A stretch of DNA of 14,753 nucleotides from Desulfobacula sp964636495 (GCA_964636495.1 CAZWSL010000062.1:1-14753); one strand, 5' to 3'; counted from the first letter of the stretch, positions 1-8,343 are shown. Translations and numbers: made by a program. The notes: a model not told the origin generated them from the sequence alone.

Positions 1-69
1 GGTAATATATGTTTCTTAATTATGAAAAATAATAAACACATCTGCAGCCGGTCATTTCCGGTACATTTC

Positions 70-154
70 AGGGCAGAAAAGCCCTATTGTTTAAAATCAT
101 CTTATTTATCAATAAGTTATAGAGATGTGTGGTTTGTTTGGGGCACTTCCGCCC
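70..154. promoter_or_regulatory. Paired GGGC-N6-GCCC palindromes (candidate activator sites)
   Basis: Two short inverted repeats of identical architecture lie upstream of the operon: GGGC-AGAAAA-GCCC at 71-84 and GGGC-ACTTCC-GCCC at 141-154. Their centres are 70 bp apart and roughly 190 and 120 bp upstream of the start site expected from the sigma-54 promoter at 242-258. That is the usual distance for enhancer sites of NtrC-type activators. The first could instead be a weak hairpin terminator of an upstream gene, since it is followed by a few T residues. Function is inferred from symmetry and placement only. Confidence 0.4.
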
Positions 155-241
155 TGTTTTAATATTGTTGACGACACTCCTTGACAGGGGAAAATAAAAT
201 ATAACATACTGATATTTATACTGTTTTTAATTTTTCTTCCC

Positions 242-258
242 ACGGCATAATCTTTGCT
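242..258 (+). promoter_or_regulatory. Candidate sigma-54 (-24/-12) promoter
   Basis: The sequence CGGCATAATCTTTGCT (243-258) carries the diagnostic GG (244-245) and GC (256-257) doublets with exactly 10 bp between them, plus the conserved TTGC. It differs from the consensus TGGCACG-N4-TTGCW at the first T and at the C and G after GGCA. Transcription would start about 268-270, leaving a leader of about 40 nt before the methyltransferase start at 311. A sigma-54 promoter would imply a dedicated enhancer-binding activator, which is not encoded in the window. Confidence 0.55.
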
Positions 259-310
259 GATTCATGAAGAGAGTTAAGCCTTAACCGAAAATAGATCAGG
301 AGAATTAAAA

Positions 311-1723
311 ATGGAACCGACAATCAAAATTTTGAATGACAAGGAGATGCTGGCAATAGACCAGGCATCCCGTACATTGCTGTGGGAAGTAGGAACCCTT
401 GCAGAGAATGAAGAGGCACTGGATATATTTGAGAAAGCAGGTGCTGTAGTTGACCGGGAAAAGCAACTGGTAAAAATTCCCGATCATGTGATTAATAAAA
501 CCCTGGCTCAGTGTTCATCTTCTGTGCGCCTGTATGATCGCAGAGGAGATGACCCGCTCATCATAGGCGGAGATCATATCTATTATGGAACTGTTGGAAT
601 CGCCACGAATGTTCTGGATTTTGAAACCAATGAATACCGTCAGGTCGTCTGTGATGACCTGCGTGATATTGTACGGCTGTCAGATGTGCTTGATCCCCCT
701 GACTTTGTCCTTGTTCCGGCAACCCCCACCGATGTTCCCTCATCCATAGTGGATCTCATTGAAACTAAAATTTTGTTAACCAACACAAAAAAACACTTTA
801 TTGCTGAAGCTCAAAACAGGGAAAACTGTTTGAAAACTATTGAGATGGCGGCAGAAGTGGCGGGCAGCCTGGAAGCCCTGCAGGAAAAACCATTCTTTTC
901 CATGCTGGTGACTCTCAGCAGTCCCTTGCATTTCAGGAATGATGGCGTTGAGTTGATTGTTGAGTGTGCAAAGCATAACATACCCCTTTTCATAGAATCC
1001 GGCCCCATGTCAGGCGGTACATCTCCTTCAACCCTTGCATCCACCCTGGTTACGGCCAATGCCGAGCTGTTGAGCAGCTTTGTCCTCGCAAAAACAGTCA
1101 ACCCGTCAGCACCTTTGATTTATGCCTCCTGGGCCAGGATACTTGACATGAGAGCGGCCACCTGTTCCCATGGCGGTCCGGAGTTTGGAATGCTGCGATG
1201 CGGCACGACTCAGATGGCTAAGTATTATGGTCTTCCAAGCGGGGGAGGCGGTATTCTGGCAGATACGAAATCCATTGATGTCCAGCTGGGAATGGAAAAA
1301 TTGGGTACCGGACTTCTGCCGGCTCTTGCAAATACCAACATGGTTGTAGGAATGGGGCTTTTTGCAGATGAAAATGCGATCAGCCTTGAAACCCTGGTTA
1401 TTGACAATGAGGTCACCGGATGGATCAAACGGGTGAAAGAGGGCATTGAAGTAACTGATGAAACACTGGATCTGGCAGTGTTTAAAGAAGTCGGCCCCGG
1501 AGGTGATTTTGTAAGGACAAAGCATACAAGGGAAAATTTCAGGAAAGAGATGTTTCTGCCTAAGGTTATGGATCGCGGGTTTCTGGCTCTGGATAAAGAC
1601 CCTGAGGCAAAAAGCATGCGGAAAAGGGCGAGGAACTATTTTTCAAAAATGATGGATTCGTATACACCGCCGGAGCTGCCCCTGGGAATTGAAGAAAAAT
1701 TAGATGCCATCATTAACAGGTAA
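311..1723 (+). CDS. MttB-family (non-pyrrolysine) methylamine/betaine:corrinoid methyltransferase
   Basis: This 470-residue protein resembles the trimethylamine methyltransferase (MttB) superfamily, which transfers a methyl group from a methylated amine to the Co(I) of a cognate corrinoid protein. Its length is typical. The frame contains no internal TAG, so it lacks the pyrrolysine of methanogen MttB. Established non-Pyl members act on quaternary amines such as glycine betaine (MtgB), proline betaine (MtpB) or carnitine (MtcB). A glycine-rich segment (SGGGGILADTKS, near residues 311-322) lies in the C-terminal half where the MttB barrel carries its active-site loops. The start is supported by AGGAG at 299-303. 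It is the first gene of the operon, 19 bp upstream of the corrinoid protein gene. The substrate cannot be read from the sequence; the neighbouring racemase and FAD oxidase suggest an amino-acid-derived betaine or N-methyl amino acid. Confidence 0.9.
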   Translation: MEPTIKILNDKEMLAIDQASRTLLWEVGTLAENEEALDIFEKAGAVVDREKQLVKIPDHVINKTLAQCSSSVRLYDRRGDDPLIIGGDHIYYGTVGIATNVLDFETNEYRQVVCDDLRDIVRLSDVLDPPDFVLVPATPTDVPSSIVDLIETKILLTNTKKHFIAEAQNRENCLKTIEMAAEVAGSLEALQEKPFFSMLVTLSSPLHFRNDGVELIVECAKHNIPLFIESGPMSGGTSPSTLASTLVTANAELLSSFVLAKTVNPSAPLIYASWARILDMRAATCSHGGPEFGMLRCGTTQMAKYYGLPSGGGGILADTKSIDVQLGMEKLGTGLLPALANTNMVVGMGLFADENAISLETLVIDNEVTGWIKRVKEGIEVTDETLDLAVFKEVGPGGDFVRTKHTRENFRKEMFLPKVMDRGFLALDKDPEAKSMRKRARNYFSKMMDSYTPPELPLGIEEKLDAIINR

Positions 1724-1742
1724 ATCTACAGGAGAGTGAAAA

Positions 1743-2393
1743 ATGAAAACCGATGAAATATTGAATAAAATAATTGAAAGTGTACTGGATCAGAATGAAG
1801 ATGCTGTTGATAAGAGTGTTGAAGCGGCGCTGGCAGCAGATATTGATCCCATGGTCATTATTAATGACGGGCTTACGGTCAGTTTAAAAAAAGTGGGAGA
1901 TCTGTTTGCAGAGGAGATTCTTTTTTTACCCGAGCTGATTTATTGTGGTGAAATAACAACCAATGTGATGAAGAAAATTGAAAGCAGGCTGAAAAGTGAA
2001 TCAGATGTCACCAAAAAGGGGATGGTATTGATTGCAACCGTTCAGGGTGATGTCCACGATATCGGTAAAAACCTGGTTACTTTACTTACAGGGGCATCGG
2101 GTTACGAAGTGGTAGACATGGGTAAAGATGTGAAAGCAACAAAAATTCTTGACAAAATAAACGAGATTGAACCTGACATCGTAATGCTGTCTTCCCTTTT
2201 ATCTACGACTATGCCGGCCCAGAAAGATACGATTCAGACTATAGTAGAGGCCGGTATCCGGGATAAGGTAAAAATCATGGTGGGCGGTGCCCCGGTAACC
2301 CGGGCCTGGGCCGAGGAAATCGGTGCTGACGGTTATGCAGAAGATGCCTCTGCTGCAGTAATAGAAGCAGACCGGATTATGGGGTTTGAATAA
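1743..2393 (+). CDS. Corrinoid (B12-binding) methyl-carrier protein, MttC/MtgC type
   Basis: This 216-residue protein has the two-domain layout of methyltransferase corrinoid proteins. An N-terminal helical cap (about residues 1-88) is followed by a Rossmann-like B12-binding domain (about 92-216). The cobalt-ligand motif D-x-H-x-x-G is intact: D103, H105 and G108 within GDVHDIGKN. A later SLLSTTM stretch and the GGAPVT loop match other cobalamin-binding contacts of the family. It accepts methyl from the upstream MttB-like enzyme and donates it to the MtgA-like protein downstream. The start follows AGGAGAG, and the gene lies between its two presumed partners with gaps of 19 and 23 bp. Confidence 0.95.
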   Translation: MKTDEILNKIIESVLDQNEDAVDKSVEAALAADIDPMVIINDGLTVSLKKVGDLFAEEILFLPELIYCGEITTNVMKKIESRLKSESDVTKKGMVLIATVQGDVHDIGKNLVTLLTGASGYEVVDMGKDVKATKILDKINEIEPDIVMLSSLLSTTMPAQKDTIQTIVEAGIRDKVKIMVGGAPVTRAWAEEIGADGYAEDASAAVIEADRIMGFE

Positions 2394-2416
2394 TTGATTT
2401 TCAGGAGAATGCTTCC

Positions 2417-3214
2417 ATGTATATTGTAGGAGAACTCATAAATACCAGCCGTAAATCTGTAGGCAAGGCTGTTCTGGCAGAAGATATCACAGCAGTCCAG
2501 CAGCTTGCGAAAGACCAGGCAAAAGCCGGTGCAAGCTATATTGATGTCAATGCAGGCACCTTTGTGGGCCGGGAACCGGCGTATCTGAAATGGCTTGTTC
2601 AAACCGTCCAGGAAGCAGTGGATCTGCCATGCGCACTTGACAGCCCTGATCCTGAAGCCATTGAAGCTGCAATGGAACTGCACAGGGGCATTCCCATGAT
2701 TAACTCCATTTCTCTGGAAAAGAGTCGGTATGAAAATCTCATACCGATTGTTAGAAATTCTGAGTTTAAAGTGGTTGCATTGTGTATGAGTGACAAAGGT
2801 ATGCCTGAAACTCTGGATGACCGTATGAAAATAGCGGATGAACTGATCAATAAGTTGATGCAGAACGGCGTGAAAATAGAAAATATTTTTGTGGACCCCC
2901 TTGTTCAGCCCCTGTCTGTAGATAACAGTTTCGGCATGGAGTTTATCAACACCGTGGAAACCATCCATGAAAATTTTAAAGGCATTCACACAGTTTGCGG
3001 TCTTTCCAATATCTCTTATGGACTGCCGAACCGGAAATTTTTAAATCAGACATTTATTGCCATGGCCATATCAAAAGGACTGGATGGCGCCATCATGAAT
3101 CCTCTGGATACAAAAATGATGGCCAATATCATTGCAGCGGAGACACTGGCCGGCCGGGATCCTTATTGTATGAATTATCTGAAGTCGCATCGAGCGGGGA
3201 TTTTCAATGTCTGA
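2417..3214 (+). CDS. Pterin-binding methyltransferase (MtrH/MtgA/AcsE-like; methylcorrinoid:tetrahydrofolate)
   Basis: The 265-residue length is that of single-domain pterin-binding TIM barrels such as MtgA and the acetogen AcsE. Pterin-site motifs are visible: YIDVNAGT (D43, N45), LPCALDSPDP (D75) and PMINSISLE (N96). In characterised glycine betaine systems this protein moves methyl from the corrinoid protein to tetrahydrofolate, feeding C1 units to the Wood-Ljungdahl pathway. That role fits a sulfate reducer or acetogen. The start is preceded by AGGAG (2403-2407). The 3' end overlaps the next gene by 8 bp (ATGTCTGA), suggesting translational coupling. Confidence 0.92.
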   Translation: MYIVGELINTSRKSVGKAVLAEDITAVQQLAKDQAKAGASYIDVNAGTFVGREPAYLKWLVQTVQEAVDLPCALDSPDPEAIEAAMELHRGIPMINSISLEKSRYENLIPIVRNSEFKVVALCMSDKGMPETLDDRMKIADELINKLMQNGVKIENIFVDPLVQPLSVDNSFGMEFINTVETIHENFKGIHTVCGLSNISYGLPNRKFLNQTFIAMAISKGLDGAIMNPLDTKMMANIIAAETLAGRDPYCMNYLKSHRAGIFNV

Positions 3215-5210
3215 ATTAAAAGAATTTTCTCTGGGTGTCGATACCGGAGGGACATTCACTGACGCGGTTCTTGTGGATCGTGTGGGCAGGCAAATTGTAT
3301 CTGCAGCAAAGGCAATAACGACAAAGCATGAATTGTTTGTGGGAATTTCCTCTGCAATCAAATCCTGTATTGAAGGTATGCCAGAGGAATTTTCACCAGA
3401 ACAGGTGACAATGGTCTGTTTGTCAACTACTCTGGCTACCAATGCAATCACAGAAGGATATGGCGGGTCTGTCTGTGAAATCCTGATCGGATATAACCGG
3501 CATCTGTTTCAAAAACAGGGATTTTTAGAAGAGATGGTCTCTGATGATCTGGTGTGGCTTGCCGGCGGTCACGATCTGCAGGGGGATGAAGTTGCAGCAC
3601 TGGATGAGAAGATTGCAGAGAGAGAAATTTTAAAAAGGTCTGACAAAGTTGATGCCTTTGCAGTCTCAGGTTATTTTGGAACGCGGAATCCAGACCATGA
3701 ACTGCGTGTCAAATCAATGGTTGAACAACTGACAGATCTGCCGGTAACATGTGCCCATGAACTGACAAGCCGCCTGAACTCTGTTAACAGGGCTGTCACA
3801 GTAGGACACAATGCCAGGCTCATTCCCCTGATAAAAGAACTTCTCTCAGATATTGGCCGCTCCCTTGAACTGTTGAATATATCAGCCCCTCTGATGGTTG
3901 TAAAAGGAGACGGAGCTATTGTCCCTGCGCATCTGGCAGTGCAGCGTCCCATTGAAACCATACTCTCGGGGCCTGCTGCAAGCTGTGTGGGCGCATCTCA
4001 TCTGACAGGACAAAAGAATGTCTGGGTAGCTGATATGGGAGGGACAACCACGGATATTGCTCTTTTAAAAAATGGCTATCCGACAATTAATTCCGAAGGT
4101 GCTTATATCAGTCACAGGAGAAGTATGGTGGAGGCAGCCGATGTTCATACAATCGGAATTGGCGGGGACAGCACTGTGGACATCGGAAGAGAGGGTGAAA
4201 TTCTGATCGGCCCCCGGCGGGCAACCCCCCTGTGCTTGCTGGCAGAGGAATATCCCGCTGTTGTGCCTGTTTTAAAAAGTCAGGTTTCTGAAGAAAAATG
4301 GGAAAAATACTCAGATCAGTTCGTTATGGCCTGGCGCCCTCTGAACGGTCATCTGGGTGAAGCAGATCAATCCCTTTTAAACCGTTTGAAAAATAAGCCT
4401 TCAGCCTTTTTATCCCTTATACAGGATAGAAAAAAATTTGTTACCCAGAGACGGATTGAACAACTTGAAAGAAAATGTCTGGTTCATCGATCCGGATTCA
4501 CACCCACAGACGCTCTGCATGTTTTAGGAAAGCTGACACTGTGGAACAGGGAGGCCTCTGTTCTGGGGGCAACTCTGCTTTCCAATCGCCTGGGAGTGAG
4601 TGTTACTGTATTTTGTGAATCTCTGCTGAATACATTGAAAGGCAGGCTGATCAAGGAGATGATAAGCAAAGCTGTTGAACCGGCAATGGGATTGCCCGGA
4701 TGGGATAAAGAACCTTTTGCATCAGGGATGATCGATATGGCATTAAACCATTCGGAAGATCAGGAACTGGCATGTAGATTTACATTAAAAAGAAAACTGG
4801 TCGCTATAGGCGCACCGGTTGATGCTTATATGCCTCCGGTTGCCGAGGGGCTGGGCACAGAATTGATTCTGCCTGAATATGCTCATGTTGCAAATGCTTT
4901 CGGGGCTGCCACTGCAGGCTTTATTCAAAGGAGCCAGGCCGTGATAAGGATGATGGAGGGAGGTCTTCTTTTCCGGGCACACCTCCCTGGAGGGATTAAG
5001 GACTTTTCAAGTTTAGAAGAGGCAAAAAAATACACTGAGAATTATCTGAAATCCCATGTGACAGATCTGGCAAGAAAGATGGGTGTGTCTAATATTAAAG
5101 CGGACGTAAGCTGCAATGACCATTCAGGGAAATTACCAGCAGGGAGTAATCAGGAAATATTTTTAGATATTGAATTCTATGCAACGGCATACAGCGAGCC
5201 CGAGGTGTAA
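3207..5210 (+). CDS. Hydantoinase/oxoprolinase-family (HyuA-like) ASKHA ATPase
   Basis: This 667-residue protein has both ASKHA phosphate-binding loops of the HyuA family: DTGGTFTD at residues 12-19 (Hydant_A_N domain) and DMGGTTTD at 276-283 (Hydantoinase_A domain). Other family motifs are GDG at 234-236, ILSGPAAS near 252-259 and GIGGDS near 317. The C-terminal third carries the GAP...VAEGLGTELILPEYAHVANA segment seen in long HyuA relatives. Classical members cleave hydantoins or 5-oxoproline with ATP and normally pair with a HyuB subunit. No HyuB is encoded here. Two readings are open: an amide or ring-opening ATPase for the substrate, or an ASKHA reactivator of the corrinoid protein replacing RamA. 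The second is weakened by the lack of a clustered-cysteine iron-sulfur motif. The start overlaps the previous stop. Confidence 0.85.
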   Translation: MSELKEFSLGVDTGGTFTDAVLVDRVGRQIVSAAKAITTKHELFVGISSAIKSCIEGMPEEFSPEQVTMVCLSTTLATNAITEGYGGSVCEILIGYNRHLFQKQGFLEEMVSDDLVWLAGGHDLQGDEVAALDEKIAEREILKRSDKVDAFAVSGYFGTRNPDHELRVKSMVEQLTDLPVTCAHELTSRLNSVNRAVTVGHNARLIPLIKELLSDIGRSLELLNISAPLMVVKGDGAIVPAHLAVQRPIETILSGPAASCVGASHLTGQKNVWVADMGGTTTDIALLKNGYPTINSEGAYISHRRSMVEAADVHTIGIGGDSTVDIGREGEILIGPRRATPLCLLAEEYPAVVPVLKSQVSEEKWEKYSDQFVMAWRPLNGHLGEADQSLLNRLKNKPSAFLSLIQDRKKFVTQRRIEQLERKCLVHRSGFTPTDALHVLGKLTLWNREASVLGATLLSNRLGVSVTVFCESLLNTLKGRLIKEMISKAVEPAMGLPGWDKEPFASGMIDMALNHSEDQELACRFTLKRKLVAIGAPVDAYMPPVAEGLGTELILPEYAHVANAFGAATAGFIQRSQAVIRMMEGGLLFRAHLPGGIKDFSSLEEAKKYTENYLKSHVTDLARKMGVSNIKADVSCNDHSGKLPAGSNQEIFLDIEFYATAYSEPEV

Positions 5211-5295
5211 CATCCATTAGAATTGGAAGCAAGATTTAAGAATGGATACGATAAGATATCAATGGATAAATTCATAACAGAGAGAGGAGGGGAAA
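5211..5295 (+). other. Intergenic spacer with direct repeat AATGGATA
   Basis: This is the only sizeable gap inside the operon. It contains two copies of AATGGATA (about 5242-5249 and 5262-5269) and ends in a strong purine-rich ribosome binding site (GAGAGGAGGGG) for the racemase-family gene. No convincing promoter or hairpin terminator is seen, so read-through from the upstream genes is likely. Confidence 0.35.
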
Positions 5296-6066
5296 ATGTA
5301 CACCTATACCCGGAAGATAGAAGATAAGGAAATTTATATCAATGAGGGGCAGGCCTTTGGGGGGGCTGCGATCGGAATATTACTTTTTGGTCAGACAGGA
5401 TATGCTTTCCCGCCGGGAAGCGTTGAGAATGCAACAACTTTCAACTACCCGATTCATTATAAAATAATTGATGCGGCTTCCGTGGAAAAAGTCGTTTCCA
5501 TAGAACCTGATCCTGAAGTGCTTGAACAGCTTGTCCAGGGTGCTGAAGAACTGCAGACCAACGGATGCAGGGCAATTATCGGTGCATGCGGCTACTTTGC
5601 CAATTACCTTCCGGATGTTGCAGCCCGTATGGATATTCCCTGCTATTTCTCAAGCCTGATGCAGATTCCTTTGATGTTAAGATCCATGCCATTGAATAAA
5701 AAGATCGGAATCATATGTGCGGATGGAACAGTTCTGCCAACGGCACCGGCACTTGCCAATTGCGGGGTTGATGATCTTTCCAGGATTGTGATTTCCGGGG
5801 CTGAGGTTTTACCGGAAATGCAGAAAATTCTTAAAGGGGCAGGGCATTATAATTTTTTAAAACTTGAAAAGGGAATTGTTGAAATAGCAGAAAAAATGGT
5901 GAAAGAAAATGAAGATATCGGTGCCATCTTACTTGAATGCACCCTTTTTCCGACACATGCATCAGCCGTACAGAGAGCGGTTCAAATGCCTGTGATGGAT
6001 TTCAGTACGCTTATCGACTGGGTGTACAGCATTGTGATAAGAAAACCATTCAGCGGTTATATGTAA
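5296..6066 (+). CDS. Aspartate/glutamate/hydantoin racemase-family protein
   Basis: This 256-residue protein shows the pseudo-symmetric two-cysteine layout of the Asp/Glu racemase superfamily (Asp/Glu racemase, hydantoin racemase, maleate isomerase). The first catalytic-type cysteine is C98 in IIGACGYFANY and the second is C215 in ILLECTLFP. These two Cys act as opposite-face acid/base residues in the family. It may epimerise an amino-acid or hydantoin-like intermediate so that a stereospecific downstream enzyme can act. The DAO-family oxidoreductase starts only 13 bp after its stop, which supports that link. The precise substrate is unknown. The start is fixed by the GAGGAGGGG ribosome binding site just upstream. 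Confidence 0.85.
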   Translation: MYTYTRKIEDKEIYINEGQAFGGAAIGILLFGQTGYAFPPGSVENATTFNYPIHYKIIDAASVEKVVSIEPDPEVLEQLVQGAEELQTNGCRAIIGACGYFANYLPDVAARMDIPCYFSSLMQIPLMLRSMPLNKKIGIICADGTVLPTAPALANCGVDDLSRIVISGAEVLPEMQKILKGAGHYNFLKLEKGIVEIAEKMVKENEDIGAILLECTLFPTHASAVQRAVQMPVMDFSTLIDWVYSIVIRKPFSGYM

Positions 6067-6079
6067 GGAGAAAAAACGT

Positions 6080-7252
6080 ATGAAAAGCAAAACATATGAT
6101 GTTGTGATTATGGGCGGCGGTATCATGGGATCTTCCACAGCATATAACCTTATGATGGAGGATACATCATTAAAGGTGATTGTTCTTGAAAAGGATCTGG
6201 GATATGAGAAAGCCTCTACAGCCCTCTCCATGGTCAATGCCAGGATCCAGTTCAGCTTAAAGGAAAATGTACAGATTTCACAATATGCCTTTGAAGTATT
6301 GGAAAACTTTGAAGAGACAATGGCAGTTGACGGCAGAAAACCAGCCATTTTCTACCGCAGGGAAGGAAACCTTTTCCTCTACGATGAAAAAAATCTGGCT
6401 GCCGCAAGAAGGGCATATCAGATGCAGAAAGATCTTGGCTGTGCCGTTGAATGGTGGTCTCAGGACCGGATCAGGGAACGATATCCCATTTATGAAAATT
6501 TGGATGGCATTGCCGGCGGCAGTTTTGGCCCGAAAGACGGGCATTTTGATGCATACTCCGTGCTGATGGGATACAAGGCCAAAGCAAAATCAATGGGTGT
6601 TGAGTTTGTAGAGGATAAAGTGATTGATCTTATTGTCGAAGCAGGGAGTATCAAAGGGGTAAAAACAGCCTCTGATAAAATATATTTTTCCGCTTATGTT
6701 GTGAACTGTACCGGGGCATGGGCAAATCAGATTCTTAAAACTGCCGGCATTGCTATTCCGGTGGAACCGACAAAACGACAGGTATTTGCCGTTAAACCGG
6801 AGTTTACACCGGAATATCCTCTGCCCCTGACTATTCTGCCGTCTGGTTTTTATTTCAGGACTGAGACCGGCGGACTTCTTTTATTAGGTAAATCCATGGA
6901 AGAGGATACTGTCGGTTTTGACTTTACCTGGGATGATGAGCGTTTTGAGCTTCTATGGGAGGAATTGTATGGATTTGCACCGGTGTTTGAAGCGTTGAAG
7001 CTGGTAAAAGGCTGGGCCGGACTCTACTGCATGAATACCATGGATGCAAATGCCATCCTGGGAGAGTGGCCGGAAATAAAGGGGCTCTATCTTGCCAATG
7101 GTTTTTCAGGGCATGGATTACAGCAGGGCCCTGCTGTGGGAAGATATATGACGGAACTGATAAGCGGTAAAGCCCCGACCCTTGATCTCTCTATTTTCCA
7201 TCCCGAGAGAATCTTTGAGAATACCCCCATCCTGGAAGATGGCATTGTATAG
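6080..7252 (+). CDS. DAO-family FAD-dependent amine/amino-acid oxidoreductase
   Basis: This 390-residue protein begins with a Rossmann FAD-binding motif (GGGIMG, residues 12-17, after the beta strand YDVVIM) followed by an acidic strand end (VIVLEKD). It ends with the typical DAO signature GLYLANGFSGHGLQQGPAVG. Length and layout match sarcosine oxidase, glycine oxidase or dimethylglycine dehydrogenase-like enzymes, which oxidise secondary or tertiary amines or D-amino acids. In an anaerobe it would pass electrons to a carrier rather than to O2 (inference). As the last gene of the first cluster it could oxidise the partly demethylated amine released by the MttB-like enzyme. AGGAG precedes the start by a short spacer. 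Confidence 0.9.
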   Translation: MKSKTYDVVIMGGGIMGSSTAYNLMMEDTSLKVIVLEKDLGYEKASTALSMVNARIQFSLKENVQISQYAFEVLENFEETMAVDGRKPAIFYRREGNLFLYDEKNLAAARRAYQMQKDLGCAVEWWSQDRIRERYPIYENLDGIAGGSFGPKDGHFDAYSVLMGYKAKAKSMGVEFVEDKVIDLIVEAGSIKGVKTASDKIYFSAYVVNCTGAWANQILKTAGIAIPVEPTKRQVFAVKPEFTPEYPLPLTILPSGFYFRTETGGLLLLGKSMEEDTVGFDFTWDDERFELLWEELYGFAPVFEALKLVKGWAGLYCMNTMDANAILGEWPEIKGLYLANGFSGHGLQQGPAVGRYMTELISGKAPTLDLSIFHPERIFENTPILEDGIV

Positions 7253-7310
7253 GAGATGAAGGCATTTCAATTTTTAAAACAAGTAACAGAATCAACGTCC
7301 TTTTCTTTTA

Positions 7311-7338
7311 TTGACAAAGATACACCGTTATCTTAAAT
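7311..7338 (+). promoter_or_regulatory. Candidate sigma-70 promoter for the EamA permease
   Basis: A perfect -35 box TTGACA (7311-7316) is followed after 16 bp by TTAAAT (7333-7338), a 4 of 6 match to the -10 consensus. The -10 lies inside a small inverted repeat, GTTAT/ATAAC (about 7327-7341), that could be an operator. It sits in the 172-bp gap between the FAD oxidoreductase and the permease, so it may uncouple the second gene group from the first operon. Confidence 0.45.
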
Positions 7339-7424
7339 AACCTTTTTGAAAGAAAAGCATCATAAATTGAAAAGAACTACAAAATTTAAAATCGGTTTTC
7401 TTTAACGCTTTGGAAGGAGCAGCC

Positions 7425-8324
7425 ATGATAACCATTGCCCATCCCAAAGCACTGTTTTCAGTGCTGTCTGCCGGTCTGTTGTGGTCATTTGGTTCACTGA
7501 CCGTTCGATACATGGTTGATCCCCAGAATTACAGATGGCAATACCTTTTTTTCAGAGGGCTGACAATTGCTGTTGTTTTATGCGTTTATCTCCTTATCAA
7601 AGACCGAAACCGGTTCATCCACGACTTTAAAAATATCGGCATATCAGGTGTCATAGGTGCTTTCGGGCTTTTATGCGCCTTTGTCGGCTTTATATGGTCT
7701 GTCACGTTAACCACGGTGGCCAATGCTTTGTTTCTGTTTGCCACCATCCCTTTTTTAGGTGCTTTTTTAGGTATTTTAATCCTTAAGGAAAAACTCCGCC
7801 CTGTTACCTGGGTGGCCATGTCCATGTCCTTTATCGGCATTGGTGTGATGGTGGTTGAAGGATTGGAAGCAGGTAATTTTCTTGGCATTGCCACAGGATT
7901 TGCCTCTGCATGCGGATTTGCCACTTTTTCCGTGACCCTTCGATTTCGTAAAGAAACGCCCCAGTTCACTACCGTTGCCCTGGCAGGGATCTTATGCACA
8001 ATTATTACTGCCTGCATCCTCTATTTTCAAAATAATTCAATCATAATGCCAGTTTGGAATATCCTGATGAGTATGACTCATGGGACTCTGGTCGGTATCG
8101 GTTTGATTCTCTTTTCTTCTGGTGCCAAATATTTTCCGGCAGCTGAACTGAACCTGCTGACTTTGCTGGAGGTTGTCTGCGGGGTGATCTGGGTGTATCT
8201 GCCCGTCTTTGGCATTCATGAAGTTCCCAGCCTGCTTACCGTCATCGGCGGCTGTATTGTTTTAAGTGCCATCCTTTTGAACAGCCTGGGGATAAAACCC
8301 GGCCCTGTTGTCATGAAAGTATAA
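7425..8324 (+). CDS. EamA/DMT-superfamily permease
   Basis: A 299-residue, strongly hydrophobic protein with about ten predicted membrane helices in two homologous halves, the usual build of EamA drug/metabolite transporters. The first half includes the typical helix-end motif LFLFATIPFLGAFLG followed by LKEKL and the TWVAM helix. The second half ends with a GGCIVLSAILL helix. The ATG at 7425 is chosen because GGAAGGAG (7412-7419) lies just upstream; a TTG at 7410 would place the ribosome binding site inside the gene. It probably moves an amino-acid-like substrate or product of the neighbouring enzymes across the inner membrane. The substrate cannot be told from sequence. Confidence 0.9.
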   Translation: MITIAHPKALFSVLSAGLLWSFGSLTVRYMVDPQNYRWQYLFFRGLTIAVVLCVYLLIKDRNRFIHDFKNIGISGVIGAFGLLCAFVGFIWSVTLTTVANALFLFATIPFLGAFLGILILKEKLRPVTWVAMSMSFIGIGVMVVEGLEAGNFLGIATGFASACGFATFSVTLRFRKETPQFTTVALAGILCTIITACILYFQNNSIIMPVWNILMSMTHGTLVGIGLILFSSGAKYFPAAELNLLTLLEVVCGVIWVYLPVFGIHEVPSLLTVIGGCIVLSAILLNSLGIKPGPVVMKV

Positions 8325-8343
8325 AAAGTGTTATCACTGATTA

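Noticed and set aside
1106..1617. Two minus-strand frames of 130-139 residues
   Set aside because: Both are shadows of the MttB-like gene, with low-complexity or Cys/Ser-rich translations typical of antisense reading.
311..1723. Possible pyrrolysine-containing MttB
   Set aside because: No in-frame TAG occurs and the gene ends at TAA with the normal family length, so it is a non-Pyl homologue.
2333..2989. 218-residue open frame on the minus strand
   Set aside because: It is antisense to the corrinoid-protein end and the pterin methyltransferase, both with clear motifs. It shows no domain and no ribosome binding site.
7586..8017. 143-residue minus-strand frame
   Set aside because: It lies wholly inside the EamA permease gene; the plus-strand frame has the membrane helices and a ribosome binding site.
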